Source: Ascaris suum (lineage: Eukaryota > Nematoda > Chromadorea > Rhabditida > Ascarididae). From it: 64,000 nt of DNA. The notes beneath the pieces are model-generated. The model was not told where the DNA came from, did not search any database, and was given only the letters and a program-made list of their open reading frames with translations. How positions within the stretch are numbered: position 1 is the stretch's first letter; each line of letters begins with the position of its first letter. Below are positions 48,201-58,000 of the stretch, in pieces. Made by a program: the position numbers and the translations under genes. The DNA lies in assembly GCA_013433145.1 (NCBI GenBank), contig CM024173.1:7088322-7152321 (forward strand), read 5' to 3'.

Positions 48201-51200
48201 CAGGCTGATCCAAGCATAAAAGAGGCAGTGCAGCCGAACGGTCTCGTTCGTGGACATGCCTACAGTGTCACCGCTTTGCAGAAGGTACAACAGTTTGCAA
48301 TTGTTCACTTAACTCCCAATGCTCTTTCATTGCTAATTGCTTTAATGTTTACTCATCTTATGAACTTTTCACTTGAAAACATATAATGGCTGTGTAGAAA
48401 TTTCAAATCATCGCAAAAACTCGCAGCGATTCTTTAAAGAGATTTCTGCGGTGTTCGTCAGCTTTGACCTTTGAGTTTTTTGTTCCTGCTGTGGTTTTAT
48501 ATTTTCCGTTGCGTCGCTGTAAGTGGGTTGTAGCGGTCGTTTTGCTAATTTTGTGGCTAAGGCAGTCTGTTCAGGTATATGGACCTCATGGTGAAACGGT
48601 CATTTTGCGCATCCGTAACCCATGGGGCAATGATACCGAATGGAACGGAGCTTGGAGTGATAACGCACAGGAGTGGTACTATATTTCTGAGGAGCAGAAG
48701 AGTGATATGAAAGTTGTATTTGCTCAAGATGGAGAATTCTGGTTAGTGTTTCCATATGTTTTTTTAGAAATTTCGAAAGCTAATTGTTGGCTTGATATTG
48801 AGAGTTGCGAACACGCCGCGGATGAATTTGCCTTTTTTGCACTTTTTCTGCATTTTCGCGCAAAACTTGCTTCATGGTGGCACTTTGCTCTTGTTTGTTT
48901 TTGTCTGCGTCTGCCTGCATGTTCGGTGGTTTAAAACGGCGAACCATGAAAAAACTGGGGATTGCCACCTGATCATCTTCTAGATAGGCTGTAGGAACGT
49001 TATTATAATGTAAAATTTGTTATAAAGTCGGTTAAGTAGGGCTCGGTAATGAATTCGGAGGTTTGAATTTGTGTAAGCGGTTGATACTTTGCACGGCAAA
49101 AAGTGGACGGAGCAGTATTTAACTATTTAGTGAGATGTTTGCAACATAATCACACCATCATTTCCCTACAGTCCTGTTCGTTTGCCTGTTTCGTCTGCTA
49201 GTCGAAAGTTGTGGGTCGATTACAACTGTAAAGCCATTTTTTAGCTAGTCAAACTTCAGGATAGGTCGTTAATGTGAGACATCATGTGTTTGTTATTTCG
49301 AAATTCCACGCAGCTTTTGTTTGACAAATGGAATAGTGTGATAAAAGTGTTTCGTCTAATATTAGTGTCACCGGCGCATGTTTTATTTGCTTTATTTCAG
49401 ACATTATAATATTTTTTCATTAGATAACACTTCCGAAAGGTTTACCACATCATTTCCACTGCATTTCTATCAACTTTTAAATTTCCAGCAATTCAAAGGT
49501 ATTAACGATGAATGAACAAATGCGTCAGATGATTAACACCGATTATTTGTACAACCTTTGCAAATTTTCGAAGATTGAAATGTGTATTTTGATGGTCTTC
49601 ATTCGTCGCTGTCTCATTCTCTTGATGTGCTCTTCATTGTTCTCTAAAATTGTCCTCCATATAATATTCGATTAAGTTCCACAAATGCGACTTTATGCAT
49701 AGTTTTTGCCGTATGTAGTATTGAGTTAAGTTTATGCATAATTTCCTGTGAAAAGTCGCGGCGTCATAGGATAGTACACCCATTTGAAACGATCTCTTAA
49801 AGAGTTCTGCATAAATTTCTTATGCGAACATTTTTGATTGTGTTGGGCTGTTTGAATAAGGCAATTTACTGTTTGAAGGTAGCACTTGTGCTTATCTGGT
49901 TTTGTTCTTTCGAAGAATTTTATTGGCTGCTTTTAACTGCAAACAGGTTCATTCTTTGCTGAAAGATGATGCGATTGAGGCACGAATGCGCTCCCAAGAA
50001 GGTAATCCAAACAATGCGCTCGATGTTGTAGGCGGGGCATTCTTGAGCCAGTATAATTCCGATGTTTCTATACTAAATCGTTTTTGAGGATGAGTTTCGA
50101 GGATTTTGTGCAAGAGTTTATGCGAATGGAGGTGTGCAATTTGGGTGCGGACGTGATGGATGAGATATGCCAGATGACTGGTGTGCAGTGCCCTCAGAGT
50201 GCCACATGGCAGCATTTCATTGCAGATGGACAGTGGTCAGTACGTAATGGCACTGCTGGTGGCTGTCGCAACAATATCGGTGGGTACATTTCGATTTTCA
50301 AACGTCGCAGTGCTTTAGATCCTGAACATTGAACGGAAATTTGAAGAACATAAATGAAGAGGTAGTAGAAAATTTTGTTTGCAGTCAGAATCTGAAGCTG
50401 CACCCATTTCCGCTGAAGCTTTCAGACGAGAGAAATACCAGGCAACGAAGCTTTTGCGCAGATATTTCCACCACTGTCTCTATTGGCTTTGAGTACTAAC
50501 CACATACTTGCAACGAAATTATGCTCTAATTTATATATTGCCTTTGTTTCGCCTTAGTAATCGTCAACTGTTTCATTCATTTCGTTTTTCTTGGAGTGCA
50601 CGGAAGCAAATAGTTGATGCTCAGTGATGTCAGTAAAAGAGCTTCTCTACATCGGGTTCTTCGTTATGTTTTTCTGCTTGTACGTCTATTATATGGCTTT
50701 GTGACCTAGTTTGCATTCATTTTTTGATATCTCGTTGTTCACTTGATTTCACTTTTTTCATTCTTAGGATGGAATGATAAGGACTTGCTGCCGTGAATGT
50801 AGTTAATATTTGGTGGAAATTTTAAGCTGCTTTTTTTCAGAGAGTTTTGCCAGTAATCCGCAATATGGCGCAAGTGTTCACGTAGATGAGAGTTCGGTGG
50901 AGGGTGACGGGAAGTGCACTATGATTGTCGCAGTCATGCAAAAATACAGGCGTGAACTGCAGTCTAGGGTTTGTTCCACCTATACCTATCATTTGCAACG
51001 TTTTCGTCTAACATTATTTTACCTGTGAGGAATGCTGCTGGTGTTTAATAAATCTAATGGACGTAACAGGCCAGTCTTGGCAGTTAAATAAATCTGTCCA
51101 AAGGTGCTCGGATAGTTTTTATTGATACGATGTCCCCCATGCTGGCGGCATGTTGTTCGCATTAGCAAAAGTACGTTTTCTGTTACGAGTGCTCAAATTG

Positions 51201-52197
51201 GGTCGCACAGAAAAGATTCGACAATGGAAAGATCTCGTGTGCATTCGTTGGGACAGCATGAGCAATAATATCTAATTTGTGTCCCATAATTTAGGAAGAG
51301 TTGTTTCTGATCCGCTGTGATCGGTTACCAGATCTCGGAAAAGTTCATCAATACGCATCTTTAAGGAGCAAGGAAGTGCCAGTAACAATGTCCGAATTGT
51401 TTTTGAAAACGATTTAAATGCACGCATTTTAAAGCTTTTTTGATGTTTGTTCTGAAATGTCGTTTCATGCTTGGGGTAAGAAAACTCTGAGCAAAGAAGT
51501 GTAACTGGACTTTCAGTACCGGCTGAAACATGGAACGGCACTGTCCTAAGGAGACCTCAGAAACCCATTTGAAAACTCATCTTTTTGTATTGTAGTGAAT
51601 CTTGTGTTAGCTGAGGTCTACACTTAGTCTTCTGTGGTTAAATGTTTGAAGGGCCTCAGTAGTCTTCCGATCGGATTTTCCGTTTATCGCTGCGATTATC
51701 TTAGCGGACGTATGGGACAGCGCTTTTTCGAGGCTGAACGTGCATTCGCTAACACGCACACCTTCATCGATCGTCGAGAGGTTTGCATCCTCAAACCTTT
51801 GAAGCTACTTGTTTTAATTCCTATACCAGTGCTTTTTTTATATCGGAATTGTTTATGCAACCAACAGTGCTCACTTTGCAGCATTCGGAAGTGAAGATGG
51901 AAGGAGGAAATAAGTGATTGTTTGGTTTTGAGGGTTATCCTTTATTTACGGTTGAGATGTTTTCGATAGCGATCTAAGCTTGGCAGCGATTGTTTGTGGC
52001 TGACATTGGGTGCATTATAAAAGACGGCTTATTAATGATTCATTGACATACCTTTCCAGGTGACCCTACGATTCCGAGGTCCACCAGGTGGGTACTTGAT
52101 AATTCCATCGACGTTTGATGCACACGAGGAGGCCGATTTTCTTCTGCGAATTTTCGCCAATGGTGCTATTCAAGCAAGGTTATTAATGCCTCATTAA
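38960..52197 (+). CDS. clp-1: Atypical calpain, CLP-1-like cysteine protease (14 exons, about 729 aa)
   Basis: Ca2+-dependent cytosolic cysteine protease. In C. elegans CLP-1 acts in muscle and in necrotic neuron death. The 14 exons join in phase to 2190 nt, against about 780 aa for the worm protein. Residues 1-89 are very acidic (Glu-rich). About 90-150 include a short Gly-rich stretch ([20 protein letters not shown]). About 155-227 hold the CLP-1-specific segment [20 protein letters not shown] and [20 protein letters not shown]. The protease core spans about 250-535 with the full triad: Cys313 in LGDCWLLA, His470 in RGHAYS and Asn494 in RIRNPWG. About 536-729 form the C2-like domain III. 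There are no EF hands, as in other atypical calpains. The long Gly repeats of the C. elegans protein are largely missing. Likely trans-spliced at 38954. AATAAA lies at 52633. The last seven residues depend on reading through a possible donor. Confidence 0.93.
39523..39642 (+). CDS. Possible cassette exon in intron 1 of the calpain gene
   Basis: A TGTTGCCAG acceptor is followed by 120 nt (40 codons, phase 0 to 0) ending TTCG|gtgctt. The frame reads [16 protein letters not shown] and on. It would insert without changing frame. Nothing else supports it. Confidence 0.22.
39994..40108 (+). CDS. clp-1: CLP-1-like exon 2
   Basis: The acceptor is TCACATTTAG. The 38 codons [12 protein letters not shown] to [10 protein letters not shown] form a low-complexity linker. 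The exon ends in phase 1 at CAAA|gtaatt. Confidence 0.75.
41464..41541 (+). CDS. clp-1: CLP-1-like exon 3 (Gly-rich)
   Basis: The acceptor is GGATTCAG and the exon runs phase 1 to 1. It reads [20 protein letters not shown] and matches the Gly-rich region of CLP-1 in reduced form. The donor is GGAG|gtacgc. Confidence 0.85.
42527..42747 (+). CDS. clp-1: CLP-1-like exon 4 (CLP-1-specific domain)
   Basis: The acceptor is TAATTTCAG and the exon enters in phase 1. It contains [20 protein letters not shown] and [20 protein letters not shown], the strongest link to CLP-1. It ends AAG|gttaat. Confidence 0.93.
43273..43286 (+). repeat. Poly-G run of 14
   Basis: An uninterrupted run of 14 G in calpain intron 4. 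It could form G-quadruplex structures and is also a likely place for sequencing-length error. Confidence 0.85.
43609..43788 (+). CDS. clp-1: CLP-1-like exon 5 (calpain core start)
   Basis: The acceptor is ATATTTAG. The 60 codons include [17 protein letters not shown] and IEWLRPG, the beginning of the calpain protease domain. The donor is GGT|gtaagt. Confidence 0.94.
44392..44563 (+). CDS. clp-1: CLP-1-like exon 6 (catalytic Cys)
   Basis: The acceptor is ATTTTCAAG. A second acceptor ACTAG at 44379 would add four residues. The exon holds [15 protein letters not shown] with the catalytic cysteine and [14 protein letters not shown]. It ends GCTG|gttgga. Confidence 0.95.
45104..45254 (+). CDS. 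clp-1: CLP-1-like exon 7
   Basis: The acceptor is TCTTTTGCAG. It codes [20 protein letters not shown] to [12 protein letters not shown], a core calpain block. It ends in phase 2 at CAAA|gtgaga. Confidence 0.95.
45255..47184 (+). other. clp-1: Calpain intron 7, longest of the gene
   Basis: This 1.9 kb intron holds short open frames of at most 65 codons that I could not assign to a transposon family. Nothing further is supported. Confidence 0.4.
47185..47356 (+). CDS. clp-1: CLP-1-like exon 8
   Basis: The acceptor is TTTTTGCAG. It codes [20 protein letters not shown] to GSMFGCSID. The donor is GAC|gtaagc. Confidence 0.95.
48204..48284 (+). CDS. clp-1: CLP-1-like exon 9 (catalytic His)
   Basis: The acceptor is AATGTTCAG. 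The 27 codons include [14 protein letters not shown] with the catalytic histidine. The exon ends AAG|gtacaa. Confidence 0.94.
48575..48741 (+). CDS. clp-1: CLP-1-like exon 10 (catalytic Asn)
   Basis: The acceptor is TCTGTTCAG. It contains [20 protein letters not shown] with the catalytic asparagine. It ends in phase 2 at TTCTG|gttagt. Confidence 0.95.
50089..50279 (+). CDS. clp-1: CLP-1-like exon 11
   Basis: The acceptor is GTTTTTGAG. It finishes the protease domain ([18 protein letters not shown]) and starts domain III ([10 protein letters not shown]). It ends in phase 1 at ATCG|gtgggt. Confidence 0.92.
50841..50968 (+). CDS. clp-1: CLP-1-like exon 12
   Basis: The acceptor is TTTTTTTCAG. 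Domain [14 protein letters not shown] to [13 protein letters not shown]. The donor is AGG|gtttgt. Confidence 0.92.
51652..51780 (+). CDS. clp-1: CLP-1-like exon 13
   Basis: The acceptor is TGTTTGAAG. The 43 codons include [20 protein letters not shown] and FIDRRE. The donor is GAG|gtttgc. Confidence 0.92.
52060..52197 (+). CDS. clp-1: CLP-1-like exon 14 (terminal)
   Basis: The acceptor is CCTTTCCAG. It codes [20 protein letters not shown] to [11 protein letters not shown], the end of domain III, then ARLLMPH and TAA. A possible donor CAAG|gttatt at 52179 could instead lead to another short last exon. Confidence 0.88.
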   Translation: MTLRFRGPPGGYLIIPSTFDAHEEADFLLRIFANGAIQARLLMPH

Positions 52198-52632
52198 TTT
52201 TTTCGGCAACTGATTAAAAAAGAGGCACCTGGCGAGGAGGAGGAGCAGCAGTTTGTTAGTAGACATTCAATTGTCCTGGCCAGTTTGCTCTGAACAGCAA
52301 ATATATGCGGTATGCGAGTGAGGGGAAGTCGTTTATCGTTGCGTGAAGCAGTGTCTTTCTAGAGGATAGTCTGAGATTAATTCCAGTTTACACCGTAAAG
52401 TAACCGAGCCTCATTCTTCAGTTATTTAGTTCTGAATAGATTGAGCAGTAAAGCTATAGTGGAGAGGTCGTGTTTTATTAAATTCTTCTGCTGAAACCAT
52501 CGCTGAAATTTTATACCTTTAGAATCATCAGGTCTTTAGACTGTTATTTTAGACCTTTTCTATGCCTTTTGTTTGAACTGTTCGATTCTGTGAAGTTGAA
52601 GAGCAAAGTAAAAAGTGGGTAGTTGAAGGGTA

Positions 52633-52638
52633 AATAAA
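52633..52638 (+). terminator. clp-1: Polyadenylation signal of the calpain gene
   Basis: AATAAA about 435 nt after the stop codon. It is the first canonical signal I noticed downstream. Confidence 0.5.
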
Positions 52639-54946
52639 GAAATGGCTAAGAGGTTTACTTTGCTCGACGCAGTACACTTGAAGTGTGACAGAACCCTGGT
52701 AATCGTTTGTGGTGCCTAAAATGTTCACGTGCGTTTTTCTTTGATTTTGTTTGTTTTATTTTTCACATTGAACTATTCCAGAGAGTTGAACTGAATAGTG
52801 CCTTTAAATGCTTTCTGATTTTTGATTTTTGTACATAATTCAACCGACTTTTTCCCATGAAAACGATTTCTTATAAAATCGGGTTTTCGTTTTTTCACGA
52901 CTTTCTTTTATATTACATCTCATGCACATTAAATGTCTCCTCCGGTAAGCGTCTAAAGCACAAAAAAAGACATGAACTCTTTCAGCGAATTGCTGTGACA
53001 GCGCAGATGAAGCAAAAGGAGCGGATGGATGTCGCAACCAAACGAAATAATATCGCTGCCAAGGCTCTAATATCGCATTCCATCCGGTGATTAGAAGAAC
53101 AAGATAGTTGTCTAATTTCCAAATGCTTGAACAATGTTTATATTATAGACGGCAAACGTTTAACGTCGCAGCATTAATCTTTTAAATTTCCATATAGAAA
53201 CATATCTTTGGTGTTTTCTTTATGAATCTTTATTCATTTCCGCGTCGATTGTTCGTTGGCTATCATTCGGGAAGCGGTGAACATTACGCGTTCAGTGTTG
53301 CTTCTCTTCACTTCGTTGCTTCATTCTTAAATGTTTTTGTGTCGAAGTTATCGCTCCCCACATATTCGAACTCAATCTCCTGCGCTAAAATGCTGTGAGA
53401 TTTCTAATGTTGACAATATAGGGTGTCTCCTGACATCATTTGCAAGAATCAACCCTTGTTCCACCGATCACTTCCATCCAGTTTTCCAGCTAAACGAAAT
53501 TCCTGCCCCGATTTTTAGGCAGCTTTGTTAGAGGGTTCGGTAAATTGTTGCTTTCACGCAGGACAAGAAATAGCCATCTCACGGCACCGCAGATTCTTTA
53601 CAAATGTCTTGAGATAGAGTTGGGCACATATTAAAGGGTGCTTTAGTGCTCCCGGGGAGATTCTTTTGTTCCAGCTTTTTCACCAGAGCAGGTATCGGGT
53701 TCCTTGGATGTAGTTGCGACTGAAGCGTTCCTCGGCTGAGCAAATGGAGCAGATGATTCGTGTAGAGTGATCACTGGCCTGGAATGCCTAAACTAAATGG
53801 TTGGGTGGAGCAGTCAGATCAGATGCTCATGCTATTTCTGAGCGAATTCCCCAATTCAGTCTCTTGTTCCTTTTGTTGTGCTAGGGTGTAATGAAACTTA
53901 AATCACCTTATCGGTGTCGGCTTACAGAATATCTTGTCCAGTCTCAAAGGGAAGGAATAGGTGGACCTTAATAGATCGAATAAGGGTAGGCAAGCAAGGA
54001 CCCTCAAATCCTACGTACTTGCCGAGCAGTCTTGATGCAGCGACCTAAGCCAATCTCTCCTATCGTACCAAAATGAGCTGGGAAAGGTGTTCGGTATTTT
54101 TGTGATATTTTAGCCATTCTTTGTGCTGGCTGTGGCAGTCTTCTTGGTTGCTAACTTTGACATCTTCCTTAATGTGGTCGCTATTTACTGGTATTCCTTC
54201 ACTTATGATCACTGTGGTAAACTTTGTTAGGTTTCCTTGCTGGTTTCTTACTGTGGTATATAAATGCTAGACGGAAGCATGGTTGCGAGACAGCTCTGCA
54301 ATAATAACATGAGGATAGCAGCAGCACGAATATTTGAGACGACAATTACAGACGGAACTGCCAGAACGATTTCGCTCATTTCAGTGATTGCTGCTCACGT
54401 TATGTCATATTCTGTGCACCATTTCAAATTACGACGGTCTCTGGTTGCTAATGATATTGACGTCCTCCCGGCGGCTTCGCGTAGCTTTATCACAGTGCTG
54501 TGATTCTTCAAATTTAACCATTTGAATATATTTTCGCTTACTGACGGAAATTGTCGAATCATAGTGAACGGCGGAAATGGCAGCCGCACTCTTGAACAGA
54601 TAAACACCGCGCATGAGTTGTCCAATCATAATCGGTCCGCTCCTAGGCAATCTCTCTGAGTTGAATTCGCTCTCTGACGGAATCATTCGAATACAAAAAG
54701 AAAACTTGCTTGAAAAATTCATCAAATCTCCAAGTTTTTCTCCCCTCCAACTCTTCATTTCAAACCTTCGGCCCCTGTAATTCCCTGCAACGCGCTCAGC
54801 TGCTCACAGAGATTTGCATAGGGTCCTCCTTTGCTTTCTCGTGTACTGCGAATGTACTTCTCTTGCATTTCAATGCAATGAAATGTATCGCAATCTAGAT
54901 CCGAGATCATTGCTTGCCATATTCGATTGTTTTGTGGTCTGTTTTC
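52639..54946. other. Intergenic stretch between calpain and membrane-protein gene
   Basis: No gene is supported. A plus-strand 79-codon frame (54264-54503) follows a TATATAAA motif, and an overlapping minus-strand frame (54429-54758) has a possible CCTAG acceptor and a GTCA|gtaagc donor. They conflict, and neither has a recognised domain. Confidence 0.45.
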
Positions 54947-55060
54947 ATGAGTGGCAGAGTTAAGTACATCATCGTTATTATTGCTTCGTTGTCGTCATGC
55001 TTGTGCGCGCTTCTAGACGACGGTGTTGCGCTTCACAACGCCGAAATTCGAATGCGTAAC
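54947..55060 (+). CDS. Membrane protein exon 1 (signal peptide)
   Basis: 38 codons from ATG. Basic start, then hydrophobic IIVIIASLSSCLCA with a plausible cleavage after Ala21. The donor is AAC|gtacgt. Confidence 0.65.
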
Positions 55061-58000
55061 GTACGTTTATTTATTTATTTGTTCCTTTTGTTATCCAAAT
55101 GTTCAACTAGCATAGCAGCAAAGAGGTATTAAGTGAGTTTTGAGCAATGTGAGATCAGTTATTTCTCCAAAATAAGGCTGAACGATGAATTGCTAGTGAT
55201 GTTACTGACAAGATGAATAAGGCTAGTGGGAGGGTGAGCTTAAAGCAAAGGGTGTTGAAGTGGATTATTTGGGCGGTGTATGATGCTTTATTGAAAATAG
55301 AGCGCCATTTTTGTGAAGTTCATTTTCATTGATTGATTAAGGTCTTTATTCAAAAGAATGAAGAAGAATGCAAATAATAAGAAATCCGCACCGAATTTCA
55401 TTTGAAATTCAGTCGCTCAGTCGGTTGCCAGAAAACATTTACCCAGAAGCATCTCTGTTCGCGGAAACCGATTATAATGCCTTTCTTCTGCTGCGGCAGT
55501 TCCCTTCAGACACCACGGCTAAGTACAATCTATGCCGATATAAAATTTGATTTCTTCATGAAAATATGTTTGACGCTGATCAGCTGAAATACTGCACGCA
55601 AGTGTAGATTACGAGAATTGTGATTTCGACGTTCATTGCAAAAATATGTTGATAATGAAGTGCGATGTGTTTGTTTCCAATAAATTCACGGAAAAGTCTC
55701 TTTGAGGAAGAAAAAAGTTTCCGCTCAGATGAAGGTAACTGCTTATGAGTAACGAAGTCCACACATTACCCTATATAGCTGGGTTTTCAAATAATGATTT
55801 ATGAGTAAGCTAGAAGCAGCCCATCGAATGTGTATACATTTATGCGAGGCAAAAAATGCTTTCTAGTTTAGAATCCGTATTTTGCATCAATTAAAAGAGC
55901 AGCCGACTATAAGTATCAACGCGCAAACAACAATGGCCAGATGAGATCTCACGAGAGAGGCAACCACAACGTCAATCATGTCATTCCTGAAGCGATTAGG
56001 AACATAGTGAGCATTTATATATAGTATGTATATAGTTAAATGTTATCTTGTTGGGAACTACTGGGATTCCAGTGGTTCCCCATCTATGTTTAGCTGAATT
56101 TTAGTGCGAACCTAGCTGTTGCTGAAGTGCGCTTTCTTTCGGCTTCAAATTTGTCGAATTCTCAATAAGTGGTACCCCGAAGTCGCTAATGCGTCGGGTT
56201 TTTCAGGTACATTCTATGACAAAAATGGAAGTAGAACCGGAAGTTTTTATGCACTAGCCAGTATTTTGTACTCAGTTGTGGAGCTGTGGAGCTGAATGGG
56301 AGGAACTTTGGTGCGGGAGGCTAGAAACGGTAGAAACTCTAACAAAATACATGCTATTGCTCAGGATGTGGAATTCGGATTTGTCCAAGAAATCCGGAAA
56401 ATATGAACACGGGTCAAATCCGAATTCAAAACCCCATTTGAAGGCTTCTGCCTAGAAGAAAATAATTTTTACTTTTTGGCCGTCTTTGAAGGAATTTTTG
56501 ACGTTACGAATTCATTCGCTGAGAGTGTTCGAATAAAGGGGCCCACTGTCATCAAAGAGGACGTCAGCAAGCGGAAATCAGCAACACTAGGGACGAAAGA
56601 GTTAATAGTAACTGATACTTGAGTAGAAGTACGAGCACCTTATTTCGCCGCCTGGCTTCCGTTTTGATCTCATTTCGCGGCATCATAAAAACGCTTGTTG
56701 AGACCGAAAAAGAAGAATGCGGTGAAAGAGGAAGGGGGAGGTGAGGAAAGAGGTAGGGCACCATGTTTTTCTATCGTTAATTTCCATCACCCTATTAGAA
56801 ACTATTATTGTTATTATGCAGATGAAGCGTGAAGCATACGAACCTACTACACTGAGCATTCAAAAAGAAGCACTGGAAATACTCAACGGCACCAGCAACA
56901 GCTCGTTTGGTCTCTGCTGCAACACGTAAGAGCCTTGTCGCTCTCTGAAATATGCTTCAAACGACTCTGTTTCAGTTGGCAGCAATTTGCCTCAATCATC
57001 ATTTTCAGCTCCGCTCACCACTAACTAGTACCAATGCAAGCTCTGAGCTCTGAATGCCGCATATTTGGCCATTCGTCGGTTATTCTCGCGTTTCCCGCTG
57101 CCTATATTATTTTGCAATTTTTCGGCTGCCTAGCAGTTCATGAAGATTCTATTTTTACAAAAGAGGCAAAAAAGGATTGCGAATAGAACAATTTAGCATT
57201 TAAAGATGACAACCAAATCGTTACTATGCAGTCCTTACATAGAATTGACTGCTGGAGCGCTAGGCTGGTCACACAGCGATTGCCGGGATGGGTGCGCGAG
57301 GAAAAGAGGAGCAGCATTCGTTATCTTAGTCCGTAGCCGTCGCCACATTCAAAGTATATTGCCGCTCGGATAAAATTGTCTTATGATAGCTGCCCTCTCA
57401 TATGCGCATTGACCCAATTTTTGCAATCTTTGAAGCTTCGCTTTCTCATGTTAGTATGTTATGGCATGGTATTCGCTGACTGAGAGTTTAAATACACAGT
57501 TAATCCAGCGCTTCGATATCCTTGTGCTTTGACAGAGAATTTGGCTTTCAGGAACATGACAGGTGTTGGCGACGAAATGCCGGACGTAAATACAACTATT
57601 CAAATGGCTAATGAACGTCTTCTAGCTTCAGGATCGTAAGCTGTCTTTCCTCTTGCAATCTTGTATACTCGCAGCAATGTACGAATATTTAGTGGCTTGC
57701 TCAACTGCACCGTAAGCTAGAAACAGGCGGGATTCACACGAAAATCGCCGCAGGTCAAATGTAAGTTGATCGAACCTCGCCACGGTGGATTGGGCGATTT
57801 TTCGTATTGTATCTTTAATGCGAATGCGTTAGCGACGACCGTTGGTATTTGAGTCGCTGAAAATTGTGGATGCACTGCTGAAAGACAAATTTTTGAATGA
57901 CTATAGGTATTATTGTGCTCTTCCGCAGGTTTGCTCTATTAAACCGCATTATGGCGCCGTCATTTTTAAAACTGCGTTTGTATCTGTTTTTCCGATATTG

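Noticed and set aside
54264..54503. 79-codon plus-strand frame after a TATATAAA motif
   Set aside because: It overlaps equally plausible minus-strand frames, has no domain or splice context, and the TATA-like word is common in AT-rich DNA.
57755..57761. 7-nt micro-exon between a GCCGCAG acceptor and a gtaagt donor
   Set aside because: It fits in phase, but the 37-nt exon at 57675-57711 fits the same phases with better length and a glycosylation site.
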